Shown piece after piece: positions 1 to 6,972 of a stretch of 35,284 nt of DNA. The stretch's first letter is position 1. Every line of letters starts with the position of its first letter. Below the pieces are notes generated by a model. The model saw only the letters and a program-made list of their open reading frames with translations, was not told the DNA's origin and did not search any database. The position numbers were made by a program, and so were the translations under genes. Source of the DNA: Spirochaetales bacterium (GTDB taxonomy: Bacteria > Spirochaetota > Spirochaetia > Sphaerochaetales > Sphaerochaetaceae); contig JAFUXI010000054.1 of assembly GCA_017470995.1 (NCBI GenBank), positions 1 through 35,284 on the forward strand. The letters run 5' to 3'.

Positions 1-31
1 CCAGAGGTGTGATACTCTTTACTCGTCCCAT
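1..31 (-). CDS. 5' end of an unidentified gene running off the left edge
   Basis: On the minus strand an ATG at 31-29 opens a frame reading M-G-R-V-K-S-I-T-P-L before the window ends. An AGGAAGG ribosome-binding site lies four bases upstream, which is the main support. Ten residues are too few to name a family. The gene would be divergent from the phosphofructokinase gene, sharing the 199 bp between them. Confidence 0.4.
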   Translation of the reverse strand, partial: MGRVKSITPL

Positions 32-186
32 GTTGCCTTCCTGATTGATTCGTTTTGTGGTGAAACCAATCTTATCACAGCTTCTGGGACTTTCTTTTTC
101 CTTCCTCCGTTTTTGTGGACAATCTATGTTACTGGTAACGCAGACAAATTATCTCGGACTTTTTGTTTTTCCACAAGGCTGTTATT

Positions 187-195
187 TGTTATAAT
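187..195 (+). promoter_or_regulatory. Extended -10 promoter of the phosphofructokinase gene
   Basis: The sequence TGTTATAAT fits the extended -10 consensus TGnTATAAT. No good -35 box sits 16-18 bp upstream (the nearest is a T-rich stretch), as expected for an extended -10 promoter. A strong AGGAGGT ribosome-binding site at 219-225 precedes the ATG at 231 by five bases. Confidence 0.6.
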
Positions 196-230
196 TATAC
201 TAGGAAAGAATCGTTTTCAGGAGGTACACC

Positions 231-1553
231 ATGGAAGTCCACGATTTTACTATTGATACCCTCGGGGAAGCAAAGATCCCTACTCCGGTCAAGATGAGCG
301 AGCTGAACGGAGACGGCCTTGCAGACTATGTCTCCGACAACGACAGGATTCTCTACAGCATCGATACGATCAAGGACAAGAACGGCAACTGGATTCCTAA
401 GAACAGCGAAACCGTGGAACTTGCCGGCCCCAGAAAATACATCTATTTCAATCCCGCCCACGTGCATGCGGCAATCTGCACATGCGGAGGCATCTGCCCG
501 GGCCTCAACAATGTCATCAGGGCTATAGTCCGATGCCTCTGGTACCGGTACGGTGTCAGGAGAATCAGCGGAATCAAATACGGTTATCAGGGGCTTCTCC
601 CCACTTCCATGGAAGCACCGATGATCCTGGACCCGGATGTGGTTGATGACATTCAGGAAAAAGGCGGCACGATCCTGGGAAGCGCCCGCGGCGGCGGTCA
701 GCAGGTATCCGACATCGTCGATACCCTGGAACGCATGAACGTGAACATTTTCTTCACGATCGGCGGAGACGGAACGCTCAAGGGAGCACAGGCAATAGCA
801 GACGAAATCACACGCAGAGGGCTCAAGATATCAGTCGTCGGCGTCCCGAAGACAATCGACAATGACCTTGCATACATCCAGACATCGTTCGGATTCGATA
901 CTGCCGTGTCGATGGCAGTACCTGTTGTCCGCTGCGCACATGTAGAGGCAAAGAATGCCATAAACGGTGTGGGACTGGTAAAGGTCATGGGCCGTGAAAG
1001 CGGCTTCATCGCTGCCCACACTTCCCTCGCACAGAGCGATGTGAACTTCTGCCTGATTCCGGAGAACCCCTTCGACCTTTATGGTAAGAACGGTCTTCTT
1101 CCCATGCTGAAGAAGAGACTTCTCGACCGCGGCCATGCCGTCATACTTGTTGCAGAAGGTGCCGGACAGGAACTTCTTCCGAAGTCAGGCAAGACCGATG
1201 CCTCCGGCAATGTCCGTTACAACGATATCGGTGTTTTCCTGAAGGAAGAGATCGAGAAGTATTTCAAGGAGCAGAAGACCGTAGTCAACGTCAAGTACAT
1301 CGACCCGAGCTACATCATCAGAAGCGCTCCGGCAGATTCCTTCGATTCGATCTACTGCGCAAGACTGGGAGCAAACGCAGTTCATGCGGCAATGGCCGGA
1401 AAGACCGGAGTCCTCACCAGCATGATGAACGACAGGTTCATCAACCTGCCCATCAGGCTTGCAGTCTCTTCCCGCAGCAGGGTCAATCCCGAGAGCGCAC
1501 TCTGGCGTGATGTCCTTGAGAACACCCGCCAGCCGGTCAGCATGAAGAACTAA
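231..1553 (+). CDS. pfkA: ATP-type 6-phosphofructokinase
   Basis: Cytoplasmic glycolytic enzyme that phosphorylates fructose 6-phosphate to fructose 1,6-bisphosphate. The PFK fold is clear: GGxCPGxN at residues 86-93, GGDGT at 178-182, PKTIDND at 206-212 (catalytic Asp in the TIDND core) and MGRES at 253-257. At 440 residues it is longer than the roughly 320-residue E. coli type, with an extra N-terminal stretch of about 75 residues. The donor-site residues are mixed: Gly in GGDGT is typical of ATP enzymes, while Lys in PKTIDND is typical of pyrophosphate enzymes. This combination is known from the long ATP-PFKs of trypanosomatids and relatives, so ATP is the better guess. The start is fixed by AGGAGGT five bases before the ATG. 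The gene is single and converges on its downstream neighbour. Confidence 0.9.
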   Translation: MEVHDFTIDTLGEAKIPTPVKMSELNGDGLADYVSDNDRILYSIDTIKDKNGNWIPKNSETVELAGPRKYIYFNPAHVHAAICTCGGICPGLNNVIRAIVRCLWYRYGVRRISGIKYGYQGLLPTSMEAPMILDPDVVDDIQEKGGTILGSARGGGQQVSDIVDTLERMNVNIFFTIGGDGTLKGAQAIADEITRRGLKISVVGVPKTIDNDLAYIQTSFGFDTAVSMAVPVVRCAHVEAKNAINGVGLVKVMGRESGFIAAHTSLAQSDVNFCLIPENPFDLYGKNGLLPMLKKRLLDRGHAVILVAEGAGQELLPKSGKTDASGNVRYNDIGVFLKEEIEKYFKEQKTVVNVKYIDPSYIIRSAPADSFDSIYCARLGANAVHAAMAGKTGVLTSMMNDRFINLPIRLAVSSRSRVNPESALWRDVLENTRQPVSMKN

Positions 1554-1562
1554 GCTATTCTT

Positions 1563-1964
1563 TTAGAATTCAATTGTCTCCGGGGCTTCCGTAAAGGAGC
1601 TGAAGGTCGCAACGGCCTTGGTGAAATACAGCATCTGCATGTTTCCGTCATCAGGGCTGTACATACCCTTGAGGACGGGCAGCTTCTCAAGCATGGCGAC
1701 CTTTACATCGCGGTTGTCGTCATTGGCGAGAACGCCTGCAACACGAAGCCACTTCCCTCCCATGAATGCGCAGATCTCAACCTTCGGATTGGAAGCAATC
1801 TGGTGTGAGACGGGCTTGATCTTTCCGGTCTGGATATAGAGCTTGCCGTCATAAAGCAGGACTGAACCGAAGGCTCTTACCCTGGGCTGGTCTCCGTCCA
1901 TCGTAGCCAGATAATAAACCTGGGCTTCTTCCAGAAACTTATATACTCTTTCGATTCCTTTCAT
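1563..1964 (-). CDS. Pyridoxamine 5'-phosphate oxidase-fold protein (NimC/NimA-like)
   Basis: This 133-residue protein has the small flavin-binding split-barrel pattern: an N-terminal helix, then YYLATMDGDQPRVRAFG, a YDGKLYIQTGKIKP segment and an IASNPKVEICAF segment. These are hallmarks of PNPOx-like proteins that bind FMN or F420 and often act as flavin reductases or nitroimidazole-resistance-type proteins. No substrate can be assigned. The ATG has AAGG a few bases upstream, and the gene begins 18 bp after the nucleosidase stop, so the two are probably cotranscribed. Confidence 0.75.
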   Translation of the reverse strand: MKGIERVYKFLEEAQVYYLATMDGDQPRVRAFGSVLLYDGKLYIQTGKIKPVSHQIASNPKVEICAFMGGKWLRVAGVLANDDNRDVKVAMLEKLPVLKGMYSPDDGNMQMLYFTKAVATFSSFTEAPETIEF

Positions 1965-1982
1965 TTTCCTTATCCTATCTCT

Positions 1983-2774
1983 TCATTTCATTTCTTTAAG
2001 CAATTCCATGACTATTCGGCTGGAATTGTCTGCAGCTATGTCAGCCATGTTCTCATAGGTTTCGTGGGCAAGCCCGTCTGCTTTGTCGGACATTGTCCTG
2101 ATTATGACGAACGGTACGGAATAGAGGTCGCAGACAGCACCAACGGAAGCACCTTCCATCTCACAGGCCATCGCATTGAACGTATCCTGAAGATAAGTGA
2201 CATACCAGGAGGATGCGATGAACTGGTCCCCGGTCACGATGGTTCCTACGAAAGCATTGTCAGGACCCAGAATCTTGCATGCCGCGCGATAGGCTTGCTC
2301 AACAAGATTCAAATCGCAGTATATCCGGCCCTTGTCCTCCGGATTGTATTCATCTCTCCAATAGAAACCATCATCGGTGACTGTGCCGTAGTCATGTTGG
2401 ACAAGATCGGATGCAACGACAACATCCAGGACATTGGTCTGGTCCCCTACACCTCCGGCAATACCGGTGAATATAATCTCGGAGATATTGTAATTGTTGA
2501 TCAATGCCGTGGTTCCGGCGCTTGCATAGACCTTGCCGATACCGGCTCTGACAATGACGACATCCTCTCCGGAAAGCCTGCCGACAATGAAATCAAGACC
2601 TCCGATGTGATCCACGCGTTCGACATCCGTATTCATCAGAAGCAGGTTAATCTCATTTTCCATTGCGGAAATGATTCCGATCCTTTCGGTTGTCTTCTCT
2701 TCAACAGACTGGGCGAAGACTGCGCAGGCGCAGAAGACAACAACAAGCATGATAAATAAAGTCTTTTTTAGCAT
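1983..2774 (-). CDS. mtnN: Exported 5'-methylthioadenosine/S-adenosylhomocysteine nucleosidase
   Basis: The enzyme cleaves the glycosidic bond of methylthioadenosine or S-adenosylhomocysteine to release adenine. Expected catalytic residues are present: Glu39 in GIISAMENE, Glu207 in CEMEGAS and Asp230 in TMSDKAD, with a GIAGGV phosphate/ribose loop at 104-109. The unusual part is residues 1-21, a basic start, a hydrophobic core (LFIMLVVVFCACAVF) and an A-x-A-like end before Gln22. This is a signal peptide, so the enzyme should act in the periplasm or at the surface; Borrelia Bgp is a known exported homologue. No Shine-Dalgarno sequence precedes the ATG; a TATAGT box lies six bases upstream. 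It probably cotranscribes the flavin-fold gene downstream. Confidence 0.9.
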   Translation of the reverse strand: MLKKTLFIMLVVVFCACAVFAQSVEEKTTERIGIISAMENEINLLLMNTDVERVDHIGGLDFIVGRLSGEDVVIVRAGIGKVYASAGTTALINNYNISEIIFTGIAGGVGDQTNVLDVVVASDLVQHDYGTVTDDGFYWRDEYNPEDKGRIYCDLNLVEQAYRAACKILGPDNAFVGTIVTGDQFIASSWYVTYLQDTFNAMACEMEGASVGAVCDLYSVPFVIIRTMSDKADGLAHETYENMADIAADNSSRIVMELLKEMK

Positions 2775-2780
2775 AGTTAA

Positions 2781-2786
2781 ACTATA
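2781..2786 (-). promoter_or_regulatory. Candidate -10 box six bases from the mtnN start
   Basis: TATAGT on the minus strand is followed by six bases and then the mtnN ATG. A transcript from here would start at or next to the start codon. The -35 region is poor, so this is tentative. Confidence 0.35.
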
Positions 2787-2817
2787 TACTATCTGAGACC
2801 AAAAAGAGAAACATTTT

Positions 2818-2952
2818 CGGCGACTTGGGCTCGCCTCTGCCTACCGGTTGTCCGGCTTTCGGCAATCCTATCGCACGGCGACTTGGGCTCGCCTCTGCCT
2901 ACCGGTTGTCCGGCTTTCGGCAATCCTATCGCACGGCGACTTGGGCTCGCCT
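2818..2952. repeat. 58-bp tandem repeat carrying a tRNA-Arg 3'-end fragment
   Basis: Two identical 58-bp units occupy 2818-2875 and 2876-2933, followed by the first 19 bp of a third at 2934-2952. Each unit opens with CGGCGACTTGGGCTCG, a 16-bp sequence also found at 3099-3114, where it is the 3' half of the T-arm plus the acceptor strand of the tRNA-Arg gene. The open frames across this stretch are artefacts of a 58-bp period and have no ribosome-binding sites. With the tRNA, terminators and palindromes it accounts for the gene-less stretch 2775-3278. Confidence 0.9.
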
Positions 2953-2983
2953 TTCGGGGCTCCAATGGTTGGTCGCCCCTACA

Positions 2984-3027
2984 GGCCGGCCTGGCTTCGG
3001 ACGCAGTGCGTCCTCCTACCGCCAGGC
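2984..3027. repeat. Nested palindromic element
   Basis: The stretch contains GGCCGGCC (2984-2991), arms GCCTGGC (2989-2995) and GCCAGGC (3021-3027), and between them a perfect inner palindrome GGACGCAGTGCGTCC (2999-3013). It could fold as a branched hairpin. It resembles a dispersed intergenic palindrome of the REP/BIME type; only one copy is seen here. Confidence 0.55.
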
Positions 3028-3062
3028 TTCTCGCCCCACTGTGTCTCACTCCTATCAAACAA

Positions 3063-3088
3063 AAACCCCAGCCTGATGACTGGGGTTT
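3063..3088 (-). terminator. Rho-independent terminator of tRNA-Arg
   Basis: A nine-base stem (AAACCCCAG with CTGGGGTTT) closes an eight-base loop and is followed on the minus strand by a T-rich run. It lies just beyond the tRNA 3' end. Confidence 0.8.
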
Positions 3089-3096
3089 CTGTCCGA

Positions 3097-3170
<74 letters not shown>

Positions 3171-3181
3171 ATGCATTAATG

Positions 3182-3210
3182 TATATATCCTTTTTTATAA
3201 TTTTGTGCAA
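3182..3210 (-). promoter_or_regulatory. Promoter of tRNA-Arg
   Basis: On the minus strand a TTGCAC -35 box (3210-3205) is separated by 17 bp from a TATATA -10 box (3187-3182), which lies 11 bp before the first tRNA base. Confidence 0.7.
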
Positions 3211-3223
3211 GTGCAGAAAGAGA

Positions 3224-3246
3224 CTGCCGGGACAACGCCCCGGCAG
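3224..3246 (-). terminator. Terminator hairpin after the small membrane protein gene
   Basis: An eight-base stem (CTGCCGGG with CCCGGCAG) with a seven-base loop is followed on the minus strand by the T-rich sequence TCTCTTTC. It separates the membrane-protein gene from tRNA-Arg. Confidence 0.6.
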
Positions 3247-3278
3247 CCAGAATCGTGAAGGGAAAACCTTGTGGGGTT

Positions 3279-3692
3279 TTAAACTGTTTCAGTATCCTGC
3301 TCTTCTTTTGCAGGTTCGGAGGTATCGGCCTCCTTGACCTGACACTGGCAGGGAATCTCTGCCGCGGGCTCGGCCTTGGGCTGCGGAGCCGGGACTTTTT
3401 CCTTCTTCTCGACCTTTCTGTCTTCGTGAGCCTTGCATCTGCACGGGCAGGTGATGGCCGCAAGGATGAACAGCATCAGGCCGCCGAGGAAAAGGAATCC
3501 GCCGCTGACGATCATGGCCAGGCACATGCCTGTCATGGAGGAAGTGGATGTATAGGACATGCTCATGAAGCCGCCCATGTGACGGACATACATGACGCCG
3601 TTGATATTTCTGAACCCGAGTACGCCGAGCACGAGGGCACAGACGATAAGGATGATTCCGATGATGAAACTAGCTTTCGAAACGTTTTTCAT
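3279..3692 (-). CDS. Small two-span membrane protein with Cys-rich and Pro/Glu-rich tail
   Basis: This 137-residue protein is not recognised. It has two hydrophobic spans (about residues 8-27 and 53-79), the first starting after a basic MKNVSK end, and between them a Met/Ser/Thr-rich loop with MSMSYTSTSSMTGM. Right after the second span is CPCRC, and the hydrophilic tail carries a second cluster, CQC, within a Lys/Pro/Glu-rich region. The cysteines might bind metal or sit near the membrane face, but nothing proves this. AGGAGG eight bases before the ATG and a matching promoter support the gene. It has its own terminator and so appears monocistronic. Confidence 0.75.
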   Translation of the reverse strand: MKNVSKASFIIGIILIVCALVLGVLGFRNINGVMYVRHMGGFMSMSYTSTSSMTGMCLAMIVSGGFLFLGGLMLFILAAITCPCRCKAHEDRKVEKKEKVPAPQPKAEPAAEIPCQCQVKEADTSEPAKEEQDTETV

Positions 3693-3719
3693 GACTGAAG
3701 CCTCCTGACTTCTGGCTCA

Positions 3720-3747
3720 AATATACTGCAAGAATCTCAGGAGGCAA
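3720..3747 (-). promoter_or_regulatory. Promoter of the small membrane protein gene
   Basis: TTGCCT (3747-3742), a 16-bp spacer and TATATT (3725-3720) on the minus strand, followed by AGGAGG and the ATG at 3692. Confidence 0.5.
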
Positions 3748-3806
3748 TGCATTTCGGAGAAATCCACACTTTTCTTCACAAAAGCGAGGGGAAAACGCAG
3801 TAAAGG

Positions 3807-4256
3807 TTACTCTTCGACCTTGAAGACCACTTTCTTTACGGGCGAGCTCTCCCCCATCGCCACAGCGGCCTTGAAGGGTTCGCCGGGGAAGAAGATGGCA
3901 AAACGGCCCTGTGTGGCCTGGAGGACGCTTATCGGCTCGCCCTGGAAGAAACCTACTCCCGTGGCCTTGTCGAAGGAAAGGCTCTCCTTCTTCATCTCAC
4001 GCCAGCTTGTGCTCAGAAGCTCCTGACCCTTAAGGACAACGGAGAGCATGCAGCAGTTGGTGTGGTACTCGAACGGTCTGTCCGAAGCGGAGGTCATGTA
4101 TTCGGATATGGTATAGGAAACCTTGCTGTCCTTGGTCCTATAGGTGCCGCAGGGCATCTCGTAGAGGTCATCGTGATCCATGATGTCCGCAATCAGTCTG
4201 ATCGACGGAAGGACGGGGATATACATTTCAAGCTGATCGAGTGTGTCGAATACCAT
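3807..4256 (-). CDS. YhcH/YjgK/YiaL (TabA-like) cupin family protein
   Basis: A 149-residue protein with the layout of the YhcH/YjgK/YiaL family: a segment FEYHTNCCMLSVVLKGQE (residues 62-79) corresponding to the metal-binding strand, FAIFFPGEPFKA (119-130), and the closing KKVVFKV. Relatives are beta-barrel proteins linked to sialic acid or sugar-acid use and to biofilm. Here Glu63 and His65 remain, but the Asp expected at about residue 70 is Met and the His expected in the FFPxDxH motif is Phe128. Metal binding is therefore doubtful. AGGAGG precedes the ATG closely, and the gene starts 27 bp after the glycosylase gene ends, suggesting one transcript. Confidence 0.75.
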   Translation of the reverse strand: MVFDTLDQLEMYIPVLPSIRLIADIMDHDDLYEMPCGTYRTKDSKVSYTISEYMTSASDRPFEYHTNCCMLSVVLKGQELLSTSWREMKKESLSFDKATGVGFFQGEPISVLQATQGRFAIFFPGEPFKAAVAMGESSPVKKVVFKVEE

Positions 4257-4283
4257 TTCAATCCTCCTGGGAACTGTCTGTTA

Positions 4284-5078
4284 TTATTCGGATTTGCCGT
4301 CGAAGCGTCCGCTGGTGCGGGCATAGTGGAACAGGTACTGCTGGGCAACGCCGGCATACGGACCGAAGATGCTCTTGTCCTGTCCCGGGAAACCTATTGC
4401 CATGATGCGCTTCATCCAGACATCCATCGGGAAGCAGTCGAGGCGATGGCACCCGAACAGCAGAGCACAGTCCGCTACCTTTGGCCCTATGCCCTTCACC
4501 TTCATAAGAATGCCTCTGGCAACATCTATATCTATTTTTTTAAGCTCATCAAGCTGAATTAAGCCATCATAAACCGCTCTTGCAGTGTTTACAATATATG
4601 GAGCGCGGAAGCCGAGCCCCAGTCTGCGCAGGTCATCCTCCCGGGCGTCCACCAGGGACCTGACGGTCGGAAAACCTCCGCCGCCGTAGAAATTGCACAT
4701 GCGCTCGATTATTCCCATTATCCTCTTTATGTTGTTGTTCTGGGAAACCACGAAACTGCACAGGGCCTCCCACGGGTCCTGATTGAGGATCCTTATGCCG
4801 GGAGCGTAGCTGCAGGCCTCGGCCATGAGAGGCGAGATGGTGGAAAAGGAAGCTTTCAATGCGTCGTAGTCCGTGTCCAGATCGAAGAAGGCAGCCCAGA
4901 ACGGGTCATCGGTAATCGGCGAAAGGTCGTTCTGCCTGACGACAAGCGTCCTGACGCCCTCGCCCACCCCGGCCTTCACGGTCCAGGTTCCGTCGCACTC
5001 CGAGAAGCGGAAACACTGCCCGCTCGGAAGCGTATCCCTGAGGCTGAGCTGGGTTTCCGTGAAAGATGAATTGCGCAT
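4284..5078 (-). CDS. ogg: OGG1-type 8-oxoguanine DNA glycosylase/AP lyase
   Basis: A base-excision repair enzyme that removes oxidised guanine and nicks the strand. The helix-hairpin-helix motif KVKGIGPKVADC (residues 193-204) carries catalytic Lys200, and Asp219 in FPMDVW is the second catalytic residue; SQNNNIKRI (112-120) matches the OGG1 SxNNNIxRI segment. I use the ATG at 5078 (264 residues); upstream in-frame starts would run into mntP and lack any OGG homology. There is no Shine-Dalgarno sequence. A good promoter ends six bases before the ATG, so the mRNA is probably leaderless. It is divergent from the manganese exporter, a plausible oxidative-stress pairing. Confidence 0.9.
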   Translation of the reverse strand: MRNSSFTETQLSLRDTLPSGQCFRFSECDGTWTVKAGVGEGVRTLVVRQNDLSPITDDPFWAAFFDLDTDYDALKASFSTISPLMAEACSYAPGIRILNQDPWEALCSFVVSQNNNIKRIMGIIERMCNFYGGGGFPTVRSLVDAREDDLRRLGLGFRAPYIVNTARAVYDGLIQLDELKKIDIDVARGILMKVKGIGPKVADCALLFGCHRLDCFPMDVWMKRIMAIGFPGQDKSIFGPYAGVAQQYLFHYARTSGRFDGKSE

Positions 5079-5084
5079 GCAGAG

Positions 5085-5113
5085 AGTATAAAACAGCTTA
5101 ACACTAAAAACAA
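5085..5113 (-). promoter_or_regulatory. Promoter of ogg, leaderless geometry
   Basis: On the minus strand: TTGTTT (5113-5108), a 17-bp spacer, TATACT (5090-5085), then six bases to the ATG at 5078. Confidence 0.6.
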
Positions 5114-5126
5114 TAAGGGTTATCAT
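5098..5126 (+). promoter_or_regulatory. Promoter of mntP, overlapping the ogg promoter
   Basis: TTAACA (5098-5103), a 17-bp spacer, TATCAT (5121-5126), then seven bases to the mntP ATG at 5134. It overlaps the divergent ogg promoter by 16 bp. Confidence 0.55.
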
Positions 5127-5133
5127 CTCCCAT

Positions 5134-5724
5134 ATGGATTGGAGCTTCATATTCTTCCTGAACAGCATTCTTCTCGGAATAGGCCTTGCCATGGACGCCT
5201 TCTCGGTGTCGATTGCCAACGCCCTCAACGAGCCCCGGATGAAAATCGGGAGAATGAATCTCATAGCCGGCACCTACGCCTTCTTCCAGTTCGCCATGCC
5301 CATGATCGGCTGGGTCTGCGTCCACACCATCGTAGAGAAATTCACATCCTTCGAGAAATTCATCCCCTGGATTGCGCTGGCCCTCCTCGGCTACATAGGC
5401 GGCACCATGCTTGTTGAGGGCATCAGAAAGAAACAGGCCGATACCCACGAGACCGGCTCGGTTCTGGGTTTCGGGACGCTGCTGGTCCAGGGAGTCGCAA
5501 CATCCATCGATGCACTGTCAGTAGGCTTCACCATCGAGCAGTATCAGTTTCCAATGGCCCTGACAGCCTCGCTGATCATTGCGGCAGTAACGCACGGAAT
5601 CTGCCTCTGCGGTCTTGCAATCGGCAGGAAGTTCGGCCTGAAACTTACAAACAAGGCCTCCATACTCGGAGGCCTCATTCTGATCGGTATCGGTCTAGAA
5701 ATCCTTATAAAAAGCTTTTTCTGA
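5134..5724 (+). CDS. mntP: Manganese efflux pump MntP
   Basis: A 196-residue inner-membrane protein exporting Mn2+. It shows the MntP inverted-repeat signatures LAMDAFSVS (residues 18-26) and ATSIDALSVG (about 121-130), each with a membrane-embedded Asp, within six hydrophobic spans. Length is normal for the family. The start is chosen because family members begin only a few residues before the first span. No Shine-Dalgarno sequence is visible, and the promoter -10 lies seven bases before the ATG. The 55-bp upstream gap is too short for the yybP-ykoY manganese riboswitch that often precedes mntP, so regulation must differ. Confidence 0.93.
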   Translation: MDWSFIFFLNSILLGIGLAMDAFSVSIANALNEPRMKIGRMNLIAGTYAFFQFAMPMIGWVCVHTIVEKFTSFEKFIPWIALALLGYIGGTMLVEGIRKKQADTHETGSVLGFGTLLVQGVATSIDALSVGFTIEQYQFPMALTASLIIAAVTHGICLCGLAIGRKFGLKLTNKASILGGLILIGIGLEILIKSFF

Positions 5725-5739
5725 GTTCCCGATCGATTC

Positions 5740-6972
5740 TTATCTCACGATTACGCGCATGAAGCGCTTCTTTCCTGCCCTGAGGATCAGCTCACCGTCG
5801 GCGGCATCGGCCTTGGTGATGACTGCCTTGACGTCAGTGACCTTGTTGTCGTTGACGATGCACCCCCCCTGGTCGACCAGGCGGCGGGCGTCGCTCTTGG
5901 TGGCGCAGAGCTTTGCCTCGAAGAACAGGTCCAGGACACCCTTGCCCTCGCCGAGTTCGATCTCGACCGTGGGCATGCTGCTCTTGTCCCCTGCGCCTCC
6001 GAAGGCTGCCTTCGCGCCGGCAACTGCCTTGTCGGCCTCTTCCTGACCGTGGATGATGCGGGTGATCTCGTATGCAAGTCTGGCCTTGGTGTCGTTGACA
6101 TTGCGTGCGGGATCATCATACTCGGCGATCTCATCCAGAGGCATGAAGGTGAAGAGCTTCATGAACTTGACGGCATCGGCATCGGCCACATTTCGCCAGT
6201 ACTGGTAGAAGTCGTACGGGCTGTAAAGGGTCGGATCGAGGAAGACAGCGCCCTGCTCGCTCTTACCCATCTTCTTGCCGTCTGCACGCATGATGAGGTT
6301 GAAGGTCAGTCCGAAGCACTCCGGTCCGCCCATTCTCTGGATCAGGTCAATACCCGCGACGATGTTGCCCCACTGGTCTGCACCGCCGATCTGAAGGCGG
6401 TTGCCGTAGTTCTTGTAGAGCATGTAGTAGTCGTAGGACTGAAGCAGCTGGTAGTTGAACTCGATGAACGAGAGTCCGCGCTCGAGACGCTGCTTGACGC
6501 CTTCGAAGGTGAGCATCCTGTTGACCGAGAAATAGCGGCCTACGTCACGGAGGAACTCGATGTAGTTCAGTCCGACCAGCCAGTCGGCGTTGTTGACGAT
6601 TCTTCCCTGACCGTAGCCTGCGGGAGGAACCTCATCAAAGTTGACGACCTTGGCGAGCTGTCCTGCAATCCTCTTGGCGTTCTCCGCGATTGTCTCGGGA
6701 GGAAGGATCTTGCGCATCTCGGTCTTGCCTGACGGATCACCGATCAGGCCCGTGCCTCCGCCTACCAGTGCCAGCGGCTTATGGCCGAACTGCTGCAGGT
6801 GGTGCATGGCGAAGAACGGAACAATGTGTCCGACGTGCAGGGACGGACCCGTGGGGTCTGTTCCGCAGTAGAATGTAACCGGACCCTTGTCCATGAGGTC
6901 GGAAAGGCCGTCGGTATTTGTGCAGTCCTTGACGAAACCTCTGTCAATCAATACTTGAAGTGCTTTGTTCAT
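5740..6972 (-). CDS. tyrS: Tyrosyl-tRNA synthetase
   Basis: A class I synthetase that charges tRNA-Tyr. It has YCGTDPTGPSLHVGH with HVGH at residues 46-49, the GGADQWGNI substrate-binding segment (195-203), KMGKS at 233-237, and a C-terminal S4 RNA-binding domain (KLCATKSDARRLVDQGG and following). The start is the ATG at 6972, which overlaps the glyS stop as ATGA; longer upstream frames merely read glyS in another frame. The gene ends 15 bp from the mntP stop, with which it converges. It is the last gene of the synthetase operon and probably translationally coupled to glyS. Confidence 0.96.
   Translation of the reverse strand: MNKALQVLIDRGFVKDCTNTDGLSDLMDKGPVTFYCGTDPTGPSLHVGHIVPFFAMHHLQQFGHKPLALVGGGTGLIGDPSGKTEMRKILPPETIAENAKRIAGQLAKVVNFDEVPPAGYGQGRIVNNADWLVGLNYIEFLRDVGRYFSVNRMLTFEGVKQRLERGLSFIEFNYQLLQSYDYYMLYKNYGNRLQIGGADQWGNIVAGIDLIQRMGGPECFGLTFNLIMRADGKKMGKSEQGAVFLDPTLYSPYDFYQYWRNVADADAVKFMKLFTFMPLDEIAEYDDPARNVNDTKARLAYEITRIIHGQEEADKAVAGAKAAFGGAGDKSSMPTVEIELGEGKGVLDLFFEAKLCATKSDARRLVDQGGCIVNDNKVTDVKAVITKADAADGELILRAGKKRFMRVIVR

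Noticed and set aside
110..175. DnaA-box-like TGTGGAC and TTTTTCCACA sequences upstream of the phosphofructokinase gene
   Set aside because: Only two loose matches, no AT-rich unwinding region and no dnaA or dnaN nearby, so there is no case for an origin.
2064..2759. A 231-codon frame opposite the mtnN gene
   Set aside because: It is the antisense shadow of a gene with complete catalytic motifs and shows no domain pattern.
2818..2952. The 58-bp tandem array as a CRISPR array
   Set aside because: The whole 58-bp unit repeats identically with no variable spacers, and no cas genes are present.
5079..5133. A manganese (yybP-ykoY) riboswitch before mntP
   Set aside because: The 55-bp gap is filled by two promoters and is too short for the riboswitch.
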